A stretch of DNA of 8,742 bases, taken from NCBI GenBank assembly GCA_034716535.1, contig JAYEJW010000445.1, positions 1 through 8,742 on the forward strand. The letters are read 5' to 3'. Position numbers and translations under genes: made by a program. Below the pieces are notes generated by a model. The model did no database searches. It worked only from the letters and a program-made list of their open reading frames with translations, and was not told the DNA's origin. This stretch comes from JAYEJW01 sp034716535. GTDB lineage: Bacteria > Pseudomonadota > Gammaproteobacteria > Chromatiales > Chromatiaceae. This document shows positions 1-6,378 of the stretch, one piece after another. Every line of letters begins with the position of its first letter. Within the stretch, counting starts at the first letter, position 1.

Positions 1-77
1 TAGGTATCGAGCCGCAATGTGACTACAACGGCAGCCTGTGCGGGAAGCCCTGATCGCTCGCAGACAGAGCACATGAC

Positions 78-101
78 GTGCGGCTCACCCCCGAGCCGCA
101 C
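78..101. repeat. Perfect 9-bp hairpin at the transposase-fragment boundary
   Basis: GTGCGGCTC (78-86) and GAGCCGCAC (93-101) are perfect inverted copies separated by ACCCCC. The right arm ends in the CAC codon where recognisable transposase sequence begins (HFQGRFK). The hairpin therefore marks the point where the gene's homology is lost. It could be a REP-like palindrome or the end of an inserted element. Bases 1-77 show nothing else I recognise. Confidence 0.5.
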
Positions 102-323
102 TTTCAGGGACGCTTCAAGGGCATCCTCGTCGACAAGGATAGTTATCTCCTTGAGCTGGCACGCTACATCGTGCTCAACCCGGTTCGCGCCGGGATGGTT
201 AGCCACGCCGAGGACTGGCCCTGGAGCAGCTATCGTGCAAGCGCAGGGATCGCAGCGCCCCCACTCTTCCTGGCGACCGACGGGCTGTTACGTGGCCAAC
301 ATCGTTCGCTTCATTCACAGTGA
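99..323 (+). pseudogene. C-terminal fragment of a REP-associated (IS200-like, Y1) transposase
   Basis: The reading frame gives HFQGRFKGILVDKDSYLLEL, then ARYIVLNPVRAGMV and DWPWSSYRA. These are hallmark blocks of REP-associated tyrosine transposases (RAYTs), which are single-strand nucleases that act on REP palindromes. Homology begins abruptly at codon 99. The frame upstream is unrelated and hits a stop at 51-53, so the N-terminal part with the HUH metal-binding motif is missing. The protein ends at TGA 321-323, soon after LATDGLL, earlier than in most full-length RAYTs. With both ends lost it should be inactive. The family call is firm; the exact left edge is inferred from where similarity fades. 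Confidence 0.8.
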
Positions 324-358
324 CGCGCAACAAAAGTTACGCGCCCGTTACCGCAACG

Positions 359-598
359 TTATGCGTTGGAAGGCGCCCTATGAAGTCCGAGGTGCTTGTG
401 AAGAGGCTCGAAGTCCTTGTCGGAATGAAGCAGCGGGAGGCGATTCTCGATGCAAAATGTCGCAATAATCACGTCCACGGTTTTTCGAATCGTGATGCCT
501 TTCTTCCGTAACAATCGAAAATTGTCGGCGCATTTGATCGCCATATCTCTTCCGAGTAGGTCGAAGACGGAAAGGGAAGTCAGTAGCTCTTTGGCCGT
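359..598 (-). pseudogene. C-terminal half of a VapC-type PIN-domain toxin
   Basis: The minus-strand frame is open from 598 to a TAA at 359-361. It contains ADNFRLLRKKGITIRKTVD, IIATFCIE and LLHSDKDFEPL, which are typical of the second half of VapC PIN ribonucleases. The Asp in RKTVD and the Asp residues of HSDKDF correspond to the later acidic active-site positions. The N-terminal half, which carries the first conserved Asp, is absent because a stop (599-601) precedes the homology. An ATG at 544 could start a 61-aa product lacking that half. No VapB antitoxin is visible. The likely state is a dead remnant. Its truncated 5' edge coincides with the CpxR-box-like sequence at 598-612. Confidence 0.78.
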
Positions 599-612
599 TT
601 ACATAACTTTAC
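598..612 (-). promoter_or_regulatory. CpxR-box-like site, GTAAA-N5-GTAAA
   Basis: On the minus strand this reads GTAAAGTTATGTAAA, an exact match to the known CpxR binding consensus of two direct GTAAA half-sites five bases apart. It ends 91 bases before the start of the Spy/CpxP-family gene at 704, a sensible distance for an activator site. A CpxR-type regulator is encoded in the same cluster. Together these support autoregulation of the cpxP-like/cpxR/cpxA unit. The site lies in reverse orientation relative to that gene. No clear -10 or -35 hexamers could be assigned downstream. Function is inferred from consensus and context. Confidence 0.6.
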
Positions 613-648
613 GCGCGAGACAAGAACCCGAAACCGCCCGCCTCCAGA

Positions 649-702
649 ATGGTCTCCAAGGGTCGCGACCGCGACCCCTCACCAACGTGCAGGAGAGACC
701 AT
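649..702 (+). promoter_or_regulatory. Nested dyad in the leader of the Spy/CpxP gene
   Basis: ATGGTCTC (649-656) is the exact reverse complement of GAGACCAT (695-702). Between them is an inner palindrome, GGGTCGCG-AC-CGCGACCC (660-677). The right outer arm overlaps the ribosome binding site GGAGAG (692-697) of the gene that starts at 704. In RNA the outer stem would cover that site. As DNA, the inner palindrome could instead be an operator. Both readings are inference; only the repeats themselves are seen. Confidence 0.45.
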
Positions 703-703
703 C

Positions 704-1255
704 ATGAAAGATCAGGAAGCCAACGGCAGTGAGCCGAGCAAAAGAGAAACCGCGAAACCCTTCCGTCCGTGGCGTACCCGGATCCTCGCGTGGACGCTGG
801 GCGCAGTGATGGGAGGCATGGCGGTCGGTGCCGTCAGCCACGCACGGATGGGCGGTGGCTGGTGCGGACCCATCGGCCATGGCCCCTGGGGGGGAGTGGG
901 CGATGAGTACGCCGAAGAGCGGCGCCAATGGATCGGCTTCGGTATCGAGCGGATGCTGAGCCGCGTCGACGCCAGCGACCAACAGAAGACGGAGGTGAAG
1001 GCCGTCGTGGAACGGCTGGCCAGAGACATGGACCCGGCGCGGGAGCAGCTTGCGTCCAACCGGAAGGCACTGGTGCAGTTGCTAACCGAGCCCGAGATCG
1101 ATCGCGCCGGCCTCGAGACCCTGCGAAGCCGCCAGATGGTGCAGGCCGAAGCGATTTCCGCGCAGCTGGTGACGGCGCTCGGCGATGCGGCCGAGGTGCT
1201 GACACCGCAGCAGCGGACCGAATTGGCTGAACGGTTCCGACCATCCCGTCATTGA
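704..1255 (+). CDS. Spy/CpxP-family periplasmic stress protein
   Basis: This 183-aa protein has a basic N-terminus followed by a hydrophobic segment (about residues 27-46, ending AVSHA) that fits a signal peptide or membrane anchor, so it should act in the periplasm. A Gly/Trp/His-rich linker (48-66) follows, then a helical domain. LSRVDASDQQ (85-94) and LTPQQR (166-171) occupy the positions of the two LTxxQ-type motifs of Spy/CpxP proteins. Members are periplasmic chaperones or repressors of the Cpx kinase, and some are linked to metal resistance. GGAGAG lies six bases before the ATG. The CpxR-box-like site upstream and the response regulator and kinase downstream suggest a CpxP role. The Gly/His-rich stretch could bind metal, so a metal-stress variant is an alternative. 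Confidence 0.75.
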   Translation: MKDQEANGSEPSKRETAKPFRPWRTRILAWTLGAVMGGMAVGAVSHARMGGGWCGPIGHGPWGGVGDEYAEERRQWIGFGIERMLSRVDASDQQKTEVKAVVERLARDMDPAREQLASNRKALVQLLTEPEIDRAGLETLRSRQMVQAEAISAQLVTALGDAAEVLTPQQRTELAERFRPSRH

Positions 1256-1259
1256 CCCG

Positions 1260-1322
1260 ACGGCCGGGAATCGGCCTGTGTGGGCTGCCTCCCGGCGGGA
1301 GCATACTTGGCCGCCCGGCCGT
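1260..1322 (+). promoter_or_regulatory. Inverted repeats between the cpxP-like gene and cpxR
   Basis: ACGGCCGGG (1260-1268) and CCCGGCCGT (1314-1322) are perfect 9-base inverted copies. They enclose a shorter hairpin, CTCCC-GGC-GGGAG (1289-1301). The structure begins five bases after the chaperone gene's stop and lies in its 153-base gap to the regulator. No T-tract follows either stem, so it is not a classical intrinsic terminator. It could stabilise the upstream message or reduce read-through so that the periplasmic protein is made in excess over the regulator and kinase. That role is inferred. Confidence 0.4.
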
Positions 1323-1408
1323 GATACCGTGTTTGTCGAGCCGCCGTTCCGGACGACCGCAAGGAGACCCGGAATCCAGGGTTGTTAAGGACATGCGAGA
1401 GCAGCAGC

Positions 1409-2110
1409 GTGAGCGAGCGCATCCTGATGATCGAGGACGATGAGCGGCTGGCCGCCATGGTTGCCGATTATCTCGGTCGGGCGGGCCTCAAGGTTCAGGC
1501 GCAGCCGAACGCGACTCGGGGCCTTGCCGCCCTGCGTCGGGGCGACTTCGACGCGGTGATCCTCGACATTATGCTGCCCGACCTGGACGGCTTCGAGGTG
1601 TGCCGTAGGGTGCGCGCCGATTCGCAGATTCCCATCCTCATGCTCACCGCCCGGGGCGAGGCCACCGATCGTATCGTCGGTCTGGAGCTGGGCGCCGACG
1701 ATTATCTCCCCAAGCCTTTTGAGCCGCGCGAGTTGCTCGCCCGGTTACGCGCCATCCTGCGCAGGGCTGGCCAGAGCAGGAGCAACGACCGTCTGCGTTT
1801 CGGGCGTCTGGAGATCGATGCCGACGCCCGGGTGGTGCGGGTGGACGGCGAGCCGCGTTCGGTCACGAGCTACCAGTTCGACCTCCTGCTTACACTCGCC
1901 CGCCACGCGGGCCGTGTCATGTCGCGAGAACGGTTGATGGACGAGCTCAAGGGCGAAGACCTGGATGCCTTCGATCGCAGCATCGATGTCCACGTCTCGC
2001 GCATCCGCGCGGCCATCGAGGACGACCCGAAGCACCCGCGGCGCATCATTACGGTGCGGGGCGCAGGCTATGTCTTCGCGCGCAGTCAGGACGAGGAAAG
2101 CGGGATCTGA
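1409..2110 (+). CDS. cpxR: OmpR/CpxR-family response regulator
   Basis: This 233-aa protein has a receiver domain (about residues 4-115) and an OmpR-type winged-helix DNA-binding domain (about 130-230). The receiver shows the acidic pair D10/D11, the phosphorylatable D53 in LDIMLPD, T80 in MLTARG and K102 in LPKPF. The run from LTARG through GLELGADDYLPKPF to AILRR is very like CpxR. The C-terminal domain has the usual DRSIDVHVSRIR recognition-helix region and the terminal VRGAGYVF hairpin. I chose the GTG start (SERILMIEDDE) because it matches the family's N-terminus; a TTG at 1382 would add nine unlikely residues. No strong ribosome binding site precedes it. The stop overlaps the kinase start by one base. 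CpxR rather than RstA is supported by the box upstream of the operon. Confidence 0.85.
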   Translation: MSERILMIEDDERLAAMVADYLGRAGLKVQAQPNATRGLAALRRGDFDAVILDIMLPDLDGFEVCRRVRADSQIPILMLTARGEATDRIVGLELGADDYLPKPFEPRELLARLRAILRRAGQSRSNDRLRFGRLEIDADARVVRVDGEPRSVTSYQFDLLLTLARHAGRVMSRERLMDELKGEDLDAFDRSIDVHVSRIRAAIEDDPKHPRRIITVRGAGYVFARSQDEESGI

Positions 2111-3381
2111 TGCGCAGACTGTACTTCCAGATCTATCTCACCGTGGCAGGCAGTCTGCTGTTGTTCGGCATGCTGGCGTCCGCCGTCTGGATATTCGCTG
2201 CGGACCGGGCTTACGACGGCGGTGTTCTGGAGGGCGCGCGTGCCTTGGCGACGGAGATTCTTCCCCGGCCTGAACGGCCTGTGGTCGAGCTGCAGCGCGC
2301 CTTGAAGCGGATCCAGAAGAAGTTGCCCGTCGCTCTCGCCGTTCACGATCGAATAGGTGCCAGGCTGGCATCGGCTGGCGGCGAAATCCCACCGCTGCCG
2401 AAAGCGCGAACCGAAAGCGGTCGGTTCCATGTCCGGGGCGCTGGCCCCGTCTGGGCGTTGAAGTTGGACGATGGACGCTGGCTGCTTGCGCGCCCGCTAC
2501 ATCCCTGGGGACCGCCGGTGGTCAGGGTCTTGGTGCTTCTGGGCCTGCTCGCGCTGGCCGTCGCACTTGCAGCCTATCCGCTGGTGCGTCGCACTACTCG
2601 CCGCCTCGAACGTCTCCAGGGCCGTGTGGAGGCTCTGGGTGCCGGAGATTTGGCGGCTCGTGTAAAGGTGGAGGGTCGCGACGAGGTGGCCGCCCTGGCG
2701 CGCTCCTTCAACCACGCGGCCGAGCGCATCGAGGCCCTTGTGGGTGCGCACAAGACCCTGCTGGCCAATGCCTCGCACGAGCTGCGCTCGCCGCTGGCGC
2801 GTCTGCGCATGCATCTGGAGATGCTGCAGGACGGCGCCGATCTCGATCGGAAGCGTGAGGCCCAGCGGGACATCGCGGAGCTCGATCAGCTCGTGGGCGA
2901 GATACTGCTGGCGAGCCGCCTGGACGCGGGCACCGAGCCAAAGGGAAGTGAACCGGTGGACCTTCTGGCGTTGCTTGCGGAGGAGTCTATGCGCGCCGGC
3001 GCCGAGCTAAGTGGCTCGAATGCACAGGTTCAGGGCGATCCTCGATTGTTGCACCGCCTGTTTCGCAACCTGCTGGAGAACGCCCGGAGGCATGGTGGAG
3101 GAGAACCGGTGGAGGTGCTTGTGGGAGACGCACCTGACCGGTGGGTCGAGGTGCGGGTCTGCGATCGCGGACCGGGCGTTCCTCCCGAGGAGCGGGAGCG
3201 GATCTTCGAGCCCTTCTACCGACCTGCGGGTACCCGCGAGGGCCACGAGGGTGGTTTCGGACTCGGGCTTGCCCTGGTTCGCCAGATCGCGGAACGGCAC
3301 CGCGGCGGGGTGAGCTACCTGCCGCGCGATGGCGGTGGAAGCTGTTTTCGCGTGCGTCTGCCGCGGGATGACGCTGGTTGA
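2110..3381 (+). CDS. cpxA: Membrane sensor histidine kinase, CpxA-like
   Basis: This 423-aa inner-membrane kinase should phosphorylate the regulator encoded just upstream. The order is: first membrane helix (about 8-30), a roughly 105-residue periplasmic sensor region, second membrane helix (about 137-158), HAMP linker (about 159-212), dimerisation/phosphoacceptor helix with H223 in ASHELRSPLARL, then the ATP-binding domain. The N box is FRNLLENARRHG (318-329), G1 is DRGPGVP (352-358), the F box is IFEPFYRP (365-372) and G2 is GFGLGLALV (382-390). All catalytic motifs are intact. Its ATG overlaps the regulator's TGA (TGATG), so translation is probably coupled. The kinase family is certain. 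The CpxA assignment rests on the neighbouring cpxP-like gene and CpxR box, since the sensor region is poorly conserved. Confidence 0.85.
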   Translation: MRRLYFQIYLTVAGSLLLFGMLASAVWIFAADRAYDGGVLEGARALATEILPRPERPVVELQRALKRIQKKLPVALAVHDRIGARLASAGGEIPPLPKARTESGRFHVRGAGPVWALKLDDGRWLLARPLHPWGPPVVRVLVLLGLLALAVALAAYPLVRRTTRRLERLQGRVEALGAGDLAARVKVEGRDEVAALARSFNHAAERIEALVGAHKTLLANASHELRSPLARLRMHLEMLQDGADLDRKREAQRDIAELDQLVGEILLASRLDAGTEPKGSEPVDLLALLAEESMRAGAELSGSNAQVQGDPRLLHRLFRNLLENARRHGGGEPVEVLVGDAPDRWVEVRVCDRGPGVPPEERERIFEPFYRPAGTREGHEGGFGLGLALVRQIAERHRGGVSYLPRDGGGSCFRVRLPRDDAG

Positions 3382-3399
3382 TGGGATGGGAGGGGCACG

Positions 3400-3594
3400 G
3401 TTAGCGGTTAGAGTCTCTCCGGCACCGCACTAAAAGTGTTCTTTACCAAGGTCAACGCCCGCGTGATCCGCCCAGGTCTATCCTAGCTGTTCGACGGCTG
3501 TCCGAAGGCACCCAATCGCCCGCTCGCCAACGCCATGCGCCAGTTTGATCGGTCATGCGAGCAGCTGTTTGCCGGGGCCAAACTTCCCGCGTGA
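3400..3594 (+). pseudogene. C-terminal remnant of a transposase-like protein
   Basis: Read through two stops (TAG at 3409-3411 and 3484-3486), the frame gives LSGTALKVFFTKVNARVIRP then GLS, and after the second stop LFDGCPKAPNRPLANAMRQF, ending at TGA 3592-3594. The pattern of FFTK, ARVIRPGL and a terminal helix with FDR resembles the C-termini of a family of transposase-like proteins that I cannot name with certainty. No N-terminal part is seen; the fragment begins 19 bases after the kinase stop. It is dead, and probably a scar of an insertion that set the boundary between the Cpx unit and the minus-strand operon. Confidence 0.4.
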
Positions 3595-3660
3595 AAACTT
3601 GACTCATCTGCAAAGAATGTTCGGCCTCAAGGATCCTAGTCCATCGGTCGTTCGGCAGAC

Positions 3661-4347
3661 CTACCCATGCCGCCAAAAACCGTAGGACTGAAATTTCGCT
3701 TTCTGCCACCAGTGGCTGCCTTGCACCTCGAAGCGGAAATTCGAGACCCCGGCCTGAGACTCGACGGGCTGCAGCACTTCGCCTGCGGAATTGCGCTTCG
3801 CTTTGAATCCGCCGTGCTCCGGTAGGACGGCGACGATGTGGCCGGAACGGGCCAGGTCGGCGCGCTTGGCAACCTCTTGTTTCTCGGCGATAGCCTCCAG
3901 GTGTTCTGCGTAAACGAAGCCCTCGCGCAGCTTACCGTGCAGCATGACACGGACCATTGCCCATCCCGGTGTATCGGCCTCACGAACCTTGACGACCCCC
4001 TTGCCCTGGCCCAGCGTCCCGATCCGGTTCTTCAACTTGACCTGCGGTGTTCTGCGAAGATTGAGACTGGTTGCCGCCACCCGGTGTGTTGCGTCCTCCA
4101 GCGTCGGCGCCGGACCTGGAGCCGGTGGAGGTGCGGTTGGGGCCTCCGGCGAGGCCTGCAGCAGCTTCTTAGCCTTCTTGATGAGTCGCAGACGCTCAGG
4201 GAAACCGTTGAGACCGCCGTTGATCCTCTTGGTCACGCCCTTGGCGTCGTCGGTATCGGCACGCTCGTTCAGTCCGTTGGTGTCCCAGTAGAACACAGCG
4301 GACGCAACCGCATACTTGCCTGCAACCAGGTCCGGGTTTGTCACCAC
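3661..4347 (-). pseudogene. Mosaic cell-wall hydrolase remnant: GH19 end, SH3, amidase-like end
   Basis: The open frame (228 codons from a GTG at 4347) has three parts. Residues 3-63 (TNPDLV, FYWDTNGLNERAD, RINGGLNG) match the C-terminal end of GH19 chitinase/endolysin domains, which cut peptidoglycan or chitin. A Pro/Ala-rich linker (66-82) leads to a bacterial SH3 wall-binding domain (88-150; LNLRRTP to GFVYAEHL). Residues 169-228 (GHIVAVLPE, ESQAGVSNF) resemble the back half of cysteine amidase/endopeptidase domains. The GH19 catalytic glutamates and the Cys half of the last domain are missing. The same frame is open before a stop at 4369-4371, but that stretch is not GH19-like. An AGGAGG precedes the GTG, so a wall-binding product could still be made. 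It lies 115 bases downstream of the 233-aa gene. Confidence is good for GH19 and SH3, lower for the tail. Confidence 0.65.
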
Positions 4348-4462
4348 CTCCTCTTCCTCCGAAAAAGATCACTCGCACCGGTGGCCGGCTTCAAACGGGT
4401 GATTCGCTTCCCTAATAAGAAAGTCTACGGTCTCCCCTTTTTCAAGCACTCTCGCACCAAGC

Positions 4463-5164
4463 TCAGCCCGTTGATGTCTGCCCCACCAGCGCCTGCTTTT
4501 CCCGTTCCTCGTCCGGGTCGATCACGGCCTCTAGGAGTGCCTGGAACTGCATCGGAACGGCCATTTTCCTCCTATTCTTTCGCCCGAGAAGCCTACAGAT
4601 CCACTCTAGTACCCTATTGATCGTCGACACGCTTGCCAGCTGGGCCTTGAACCAGCCGGTACCGAGCCGGATCAGCAGATGAACAATGACGCGAAACAAC
4701 CAGGTCCAGTTCAGGCCAAGCACTGATCCGCAATACAGGGCGGCGGCGACAGCCGCGGAACTGCCGGCCACCGAGACCGGCGCTTGTGCCAAATGCTGGG
4801 TGAGTGCGACTGCGGTCACGCCGCCGCCGACCAGCACGCCGCCCCCTATGGCGAAGCGCCGCACCCAGCGCCTGATCGACATCAAGGCGGCCAAACTGCG
4901 CGCCACCGCTTTCCGATGTCGCTGTATCAGGTCCGATCGCTTGAGCGCCTGCGGATGCACACGCAGCAGCGTGTCGCCGTCCAGCTGAATCAGAGTGTCA
5001 AGATAAGGCGGATCGTCGATGGCACTGTCCCAGGTTCGGATACGGACCCCGCCCTCGCGCAGCATGCCCCGGAACAGACGGAACGCTCTCATTTTGGACA
5101 GGTCGTGGGGCGGAGACGGGTAGACCCGGGTCGTCAGATTGGTGCCGGGCGTTTCCTCTGACAT
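4463..5164 (-). CDS. Unknown membrane protein with a DGD/RVHP module
   Basis: I do not recognise a named family in this 233-aa protein. Residues 24-100 hold the module shared with the next gene upstream: LIQLDGDTLLRVHP (58-71), then a helix beginning LIQRHRKAV (79-87). Two hydrophobic segments follow (about 104-124 and 132-153), and a third, more amphipathic one lies at about 154-170. The segments are bordered by Arg-rich stretches (RRWVRRF and GRKNRRK), which suggests both module and tail face the cytoplasm. It starts ten bases after the 375-aa gene's stop, so they are co-transcribed; no Shine-Dalgarno is evident, consistent with translational coupling. It may anchor the module proteins at the membrane. 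That role is inference. Confidence 0.7.
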   Translation of the reverse strand: MSEETPGTNLTTRVYPSPPHDLSKMRAFRLFRGMLREGGVRIRTWDSAIDDPPYLDTLIQLDGDTLLRVHPQALKRSDLIQRHRKAVARSLAALMSIRRWVRRFAIGGGVLVGGGVTAVALTQHLAQAPVSVAGSSAAVAAALYCGSVLGLNWTWLFRVIVHLLIRLGTGWFKAQLASVSTINRVLEWICRLLGRKNRRKMAVPMQFQALLEAVIDPDEEREKQALVGQTSTG

Positions 5165-5174
5165 GAACGGAGTT

Positions 5175-6302
5175 TTAGGCCTTGAGCAGCTTGAAAAAGG
5201 CGTTGAAGGTCTTGTCCACCAGGCCTGCCACCAGCTTTGCCATATTCATCCAGGTCTTGATCGCAGTGGCCGTGGTCTCGTTGTGCAGTTCGTGCAGCAT
5301 TACTTCTTTGACCTTGCCCGGGTGGACGCGGGTGATGATGTCACCGTCCATCTGAATCACACTCTGCATCACCACCTGCTCCGTGCCGGTCTCCCAGATC
5401 TTGCGGATCTCGGTGATCTGGGTAGAGGTGACCGGCACCTCGGTGGCCAGCAGCATAGGCTCCTTGTACCCAGGTTTCGCACTCTGCGTGAACCATTGTC
5501 GGCGCTTGCACCAGGGATGGCTATCGTCCTCCTCGACCTTGCGCAGGGCCTGAATTTCTTGTTCGCGCAAGTCGCTGATGGCATCCGTGTTCAGGTCGTC
5601 GAGCTCCTCGTTGCTCAAGGCGTCGATGTCCTTATAGTCCATGTTCGCCAGCGTCGGTGCCGTGCGTTGCTCGAACTGGGCCACCAGGGCCCCGAGGATC
5701 GCCGAGTGGCGGTAGATTCGGTCGATAATAGGGAGGTCTTCGGCGATCTGCCGCGCGTCGACACCGGGCGCCGGATCATCGGTATGTGCACCCCGTTTCT
5801 GTTTGTCCTTCTCCCGGTCCGACCACAGCAGGTAATTGCGGAACAGCTTGGCAAAGTCGGACAGGGCCTTGAACGACCCACTGTTGTTGCGCCGTCGTTC
5901 CGGGTTGCTGAGCCAGCCGATATCGGCGTCCCAGTACAGCGGGCGATAGAACTCGATGCGCTTGTTCCACCGTTGTTCCTGGCGCCGGTCCCCGTCCTCC
6001 TCCTCGACACCCGGCATCCGTTTGCTTCTGCCCGGCTCGTGTCTGCCGATCTCGTCTGTGTCGCTGATGATCTTGAGCCTGGACGCTTCGTACCGCCAGT
6101 GCTCCGCCATCGCGTACTTGCGTTCAATGCCGCTCAGGAAGCGGTAGTAAGTACCGACGATATCGATCAGGGCGATCGCCACCGGCGGCATCTTGCGGGC
6201 CGTCATCCCGCTGCTAAGGATGGTTGATACCTCAATGGTGAACAGATTGAGGGCGATCTCCTTGAGCTCGTCCCTGGCGGAATCGCCCTTCGCGGCGCTC
6301 AT
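5175..6302 (-). CDS. Unknown 375-aa protein with a C-terminal DGD/RVHP module
   Basis: No named family is recognised. The N-terminus (about residues 11-65; NLFTIEVSTILSSGMTARKM and ALIDIVGTYYRFL) is helical and reads like a conserved domain. The middle is charged, with acidic and Arg-rich stretches (90-115) and a Trp/Tyr-rich patch (118-131). The C-terminal part (about 285-375) is the recurring module: EVPVTSTQITEI, then VIQMDGDIITRVHP (315-328), then a helix from LHELHNE (336-342) ending in an amphipathic hydrophobic stretch to the terminus. No signal peptide or true membrane helix is seen, so it is probably cytosolic or membrane-peripheral. I chose this strand over a 362-aa plus-strand frame because that frame is rich in His, Leu and Asp and matches nothing, while this one is paralogous to both neighbours. 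Its ATG overlaps the stop of a possible 22-codon leader (ATGA). Confidence 0.75.
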   Translation of the reverse strand: MSAAKGDSARDELKEIALNLFTIEVSTILSSGMTARKMPPVAIALIDIVGTYYRFLSGIERKYAMAEHWRYEASRLKIISDTDEIGRHEPGRSKRMPGVEEEDGDRRQEQRWNKRIEFYRPLYWDADIGWLSNPERRRNNSGSFKALSDFAKLFRNYLLWSDREKDKQKRGAHTDDPAPGVDARQIAEDLPIIDRIYRHSAILGALVAQFEQRTAPTLANMDYKDIDALSNEELDDLNTDAISDLREQEIQALRKVEEDDSHPWCKRRQWFTQSAKPGYKEPMLLATEVPVTSTQITEIRKIWETGTEQVVMQSVIQMDGDIITRVHPGKVKEVMLHELHNETTATAIKTWMNMAKLVAGLVDKTFNAFFKLLKA

Positions 6303-6367
6303 AGACGGTTCCGGGGGGGCCGCGGGATGCCGCCGGGCGCTGTTCGAGCCGGCAGAGCCTGCTCCAT
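6299..6367 (-). CDS. Possible 22-codon leader peptide overlapping the 375-aa gene
   Basis: In the 76-base gap between the 149-aa and 375-aa genes, an ATG at 6367 opens a 22-codon frame, Met-Glu-Gln-Ala-Leu to Arg-Pro-Pro-Arg-Asn-Arg-Leu. Its TGA overlaps the next gene's ATG as ATGA. That gene has no obvious Shine-Dalgarno, so ribosomes stopping here could restart on it. The leader's own ribosome site (AAGG, close to the ATG) is weak and the frame may be chance. Confidence 0.2.
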   Translation of the reverse strand: MEQALPARTAPGGIPRPPRNRL

Positions 6368-6378
6368 CGCCTTATGTA

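Noticed and set aside
324..361. Integron attC-like core near GTTATGC downstream of the VapC remnant
   Set aside because: The RYYYAAC partner site does not fit and no imperfect dyad of attC size is visible.
19..468. 149-aa plus-strand open frame at the left edge
   Set aside because: It overlaps both the RAYT and VapC fragments in other frames and has no recognisable motif.
834..1394. 186-aa minus-strand open frame over the CpxP-like gene
   Set aside because: Arg/Pro/Ser-rich composition typical of an antisense frame in GC-rich DNA. The plus strand has signal peptide, ribosome site and LTxxQ motif.
3838..4620. 260-aa plus-strand open frame
   Set aside because: It is antisense to the GH19/SH3 frame, whose motifs are clear, and it spans the gap and the end of the 233-aa gene with no motif of its own.
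5139..6227. 362-aa plus-strand open frame
   Set aside because: It is antisense to the 375-aa gene, rich in His, Leu, Asp and Val with no recognisable motif. The minus frame is paralogous to both neighbours and fits the operon.
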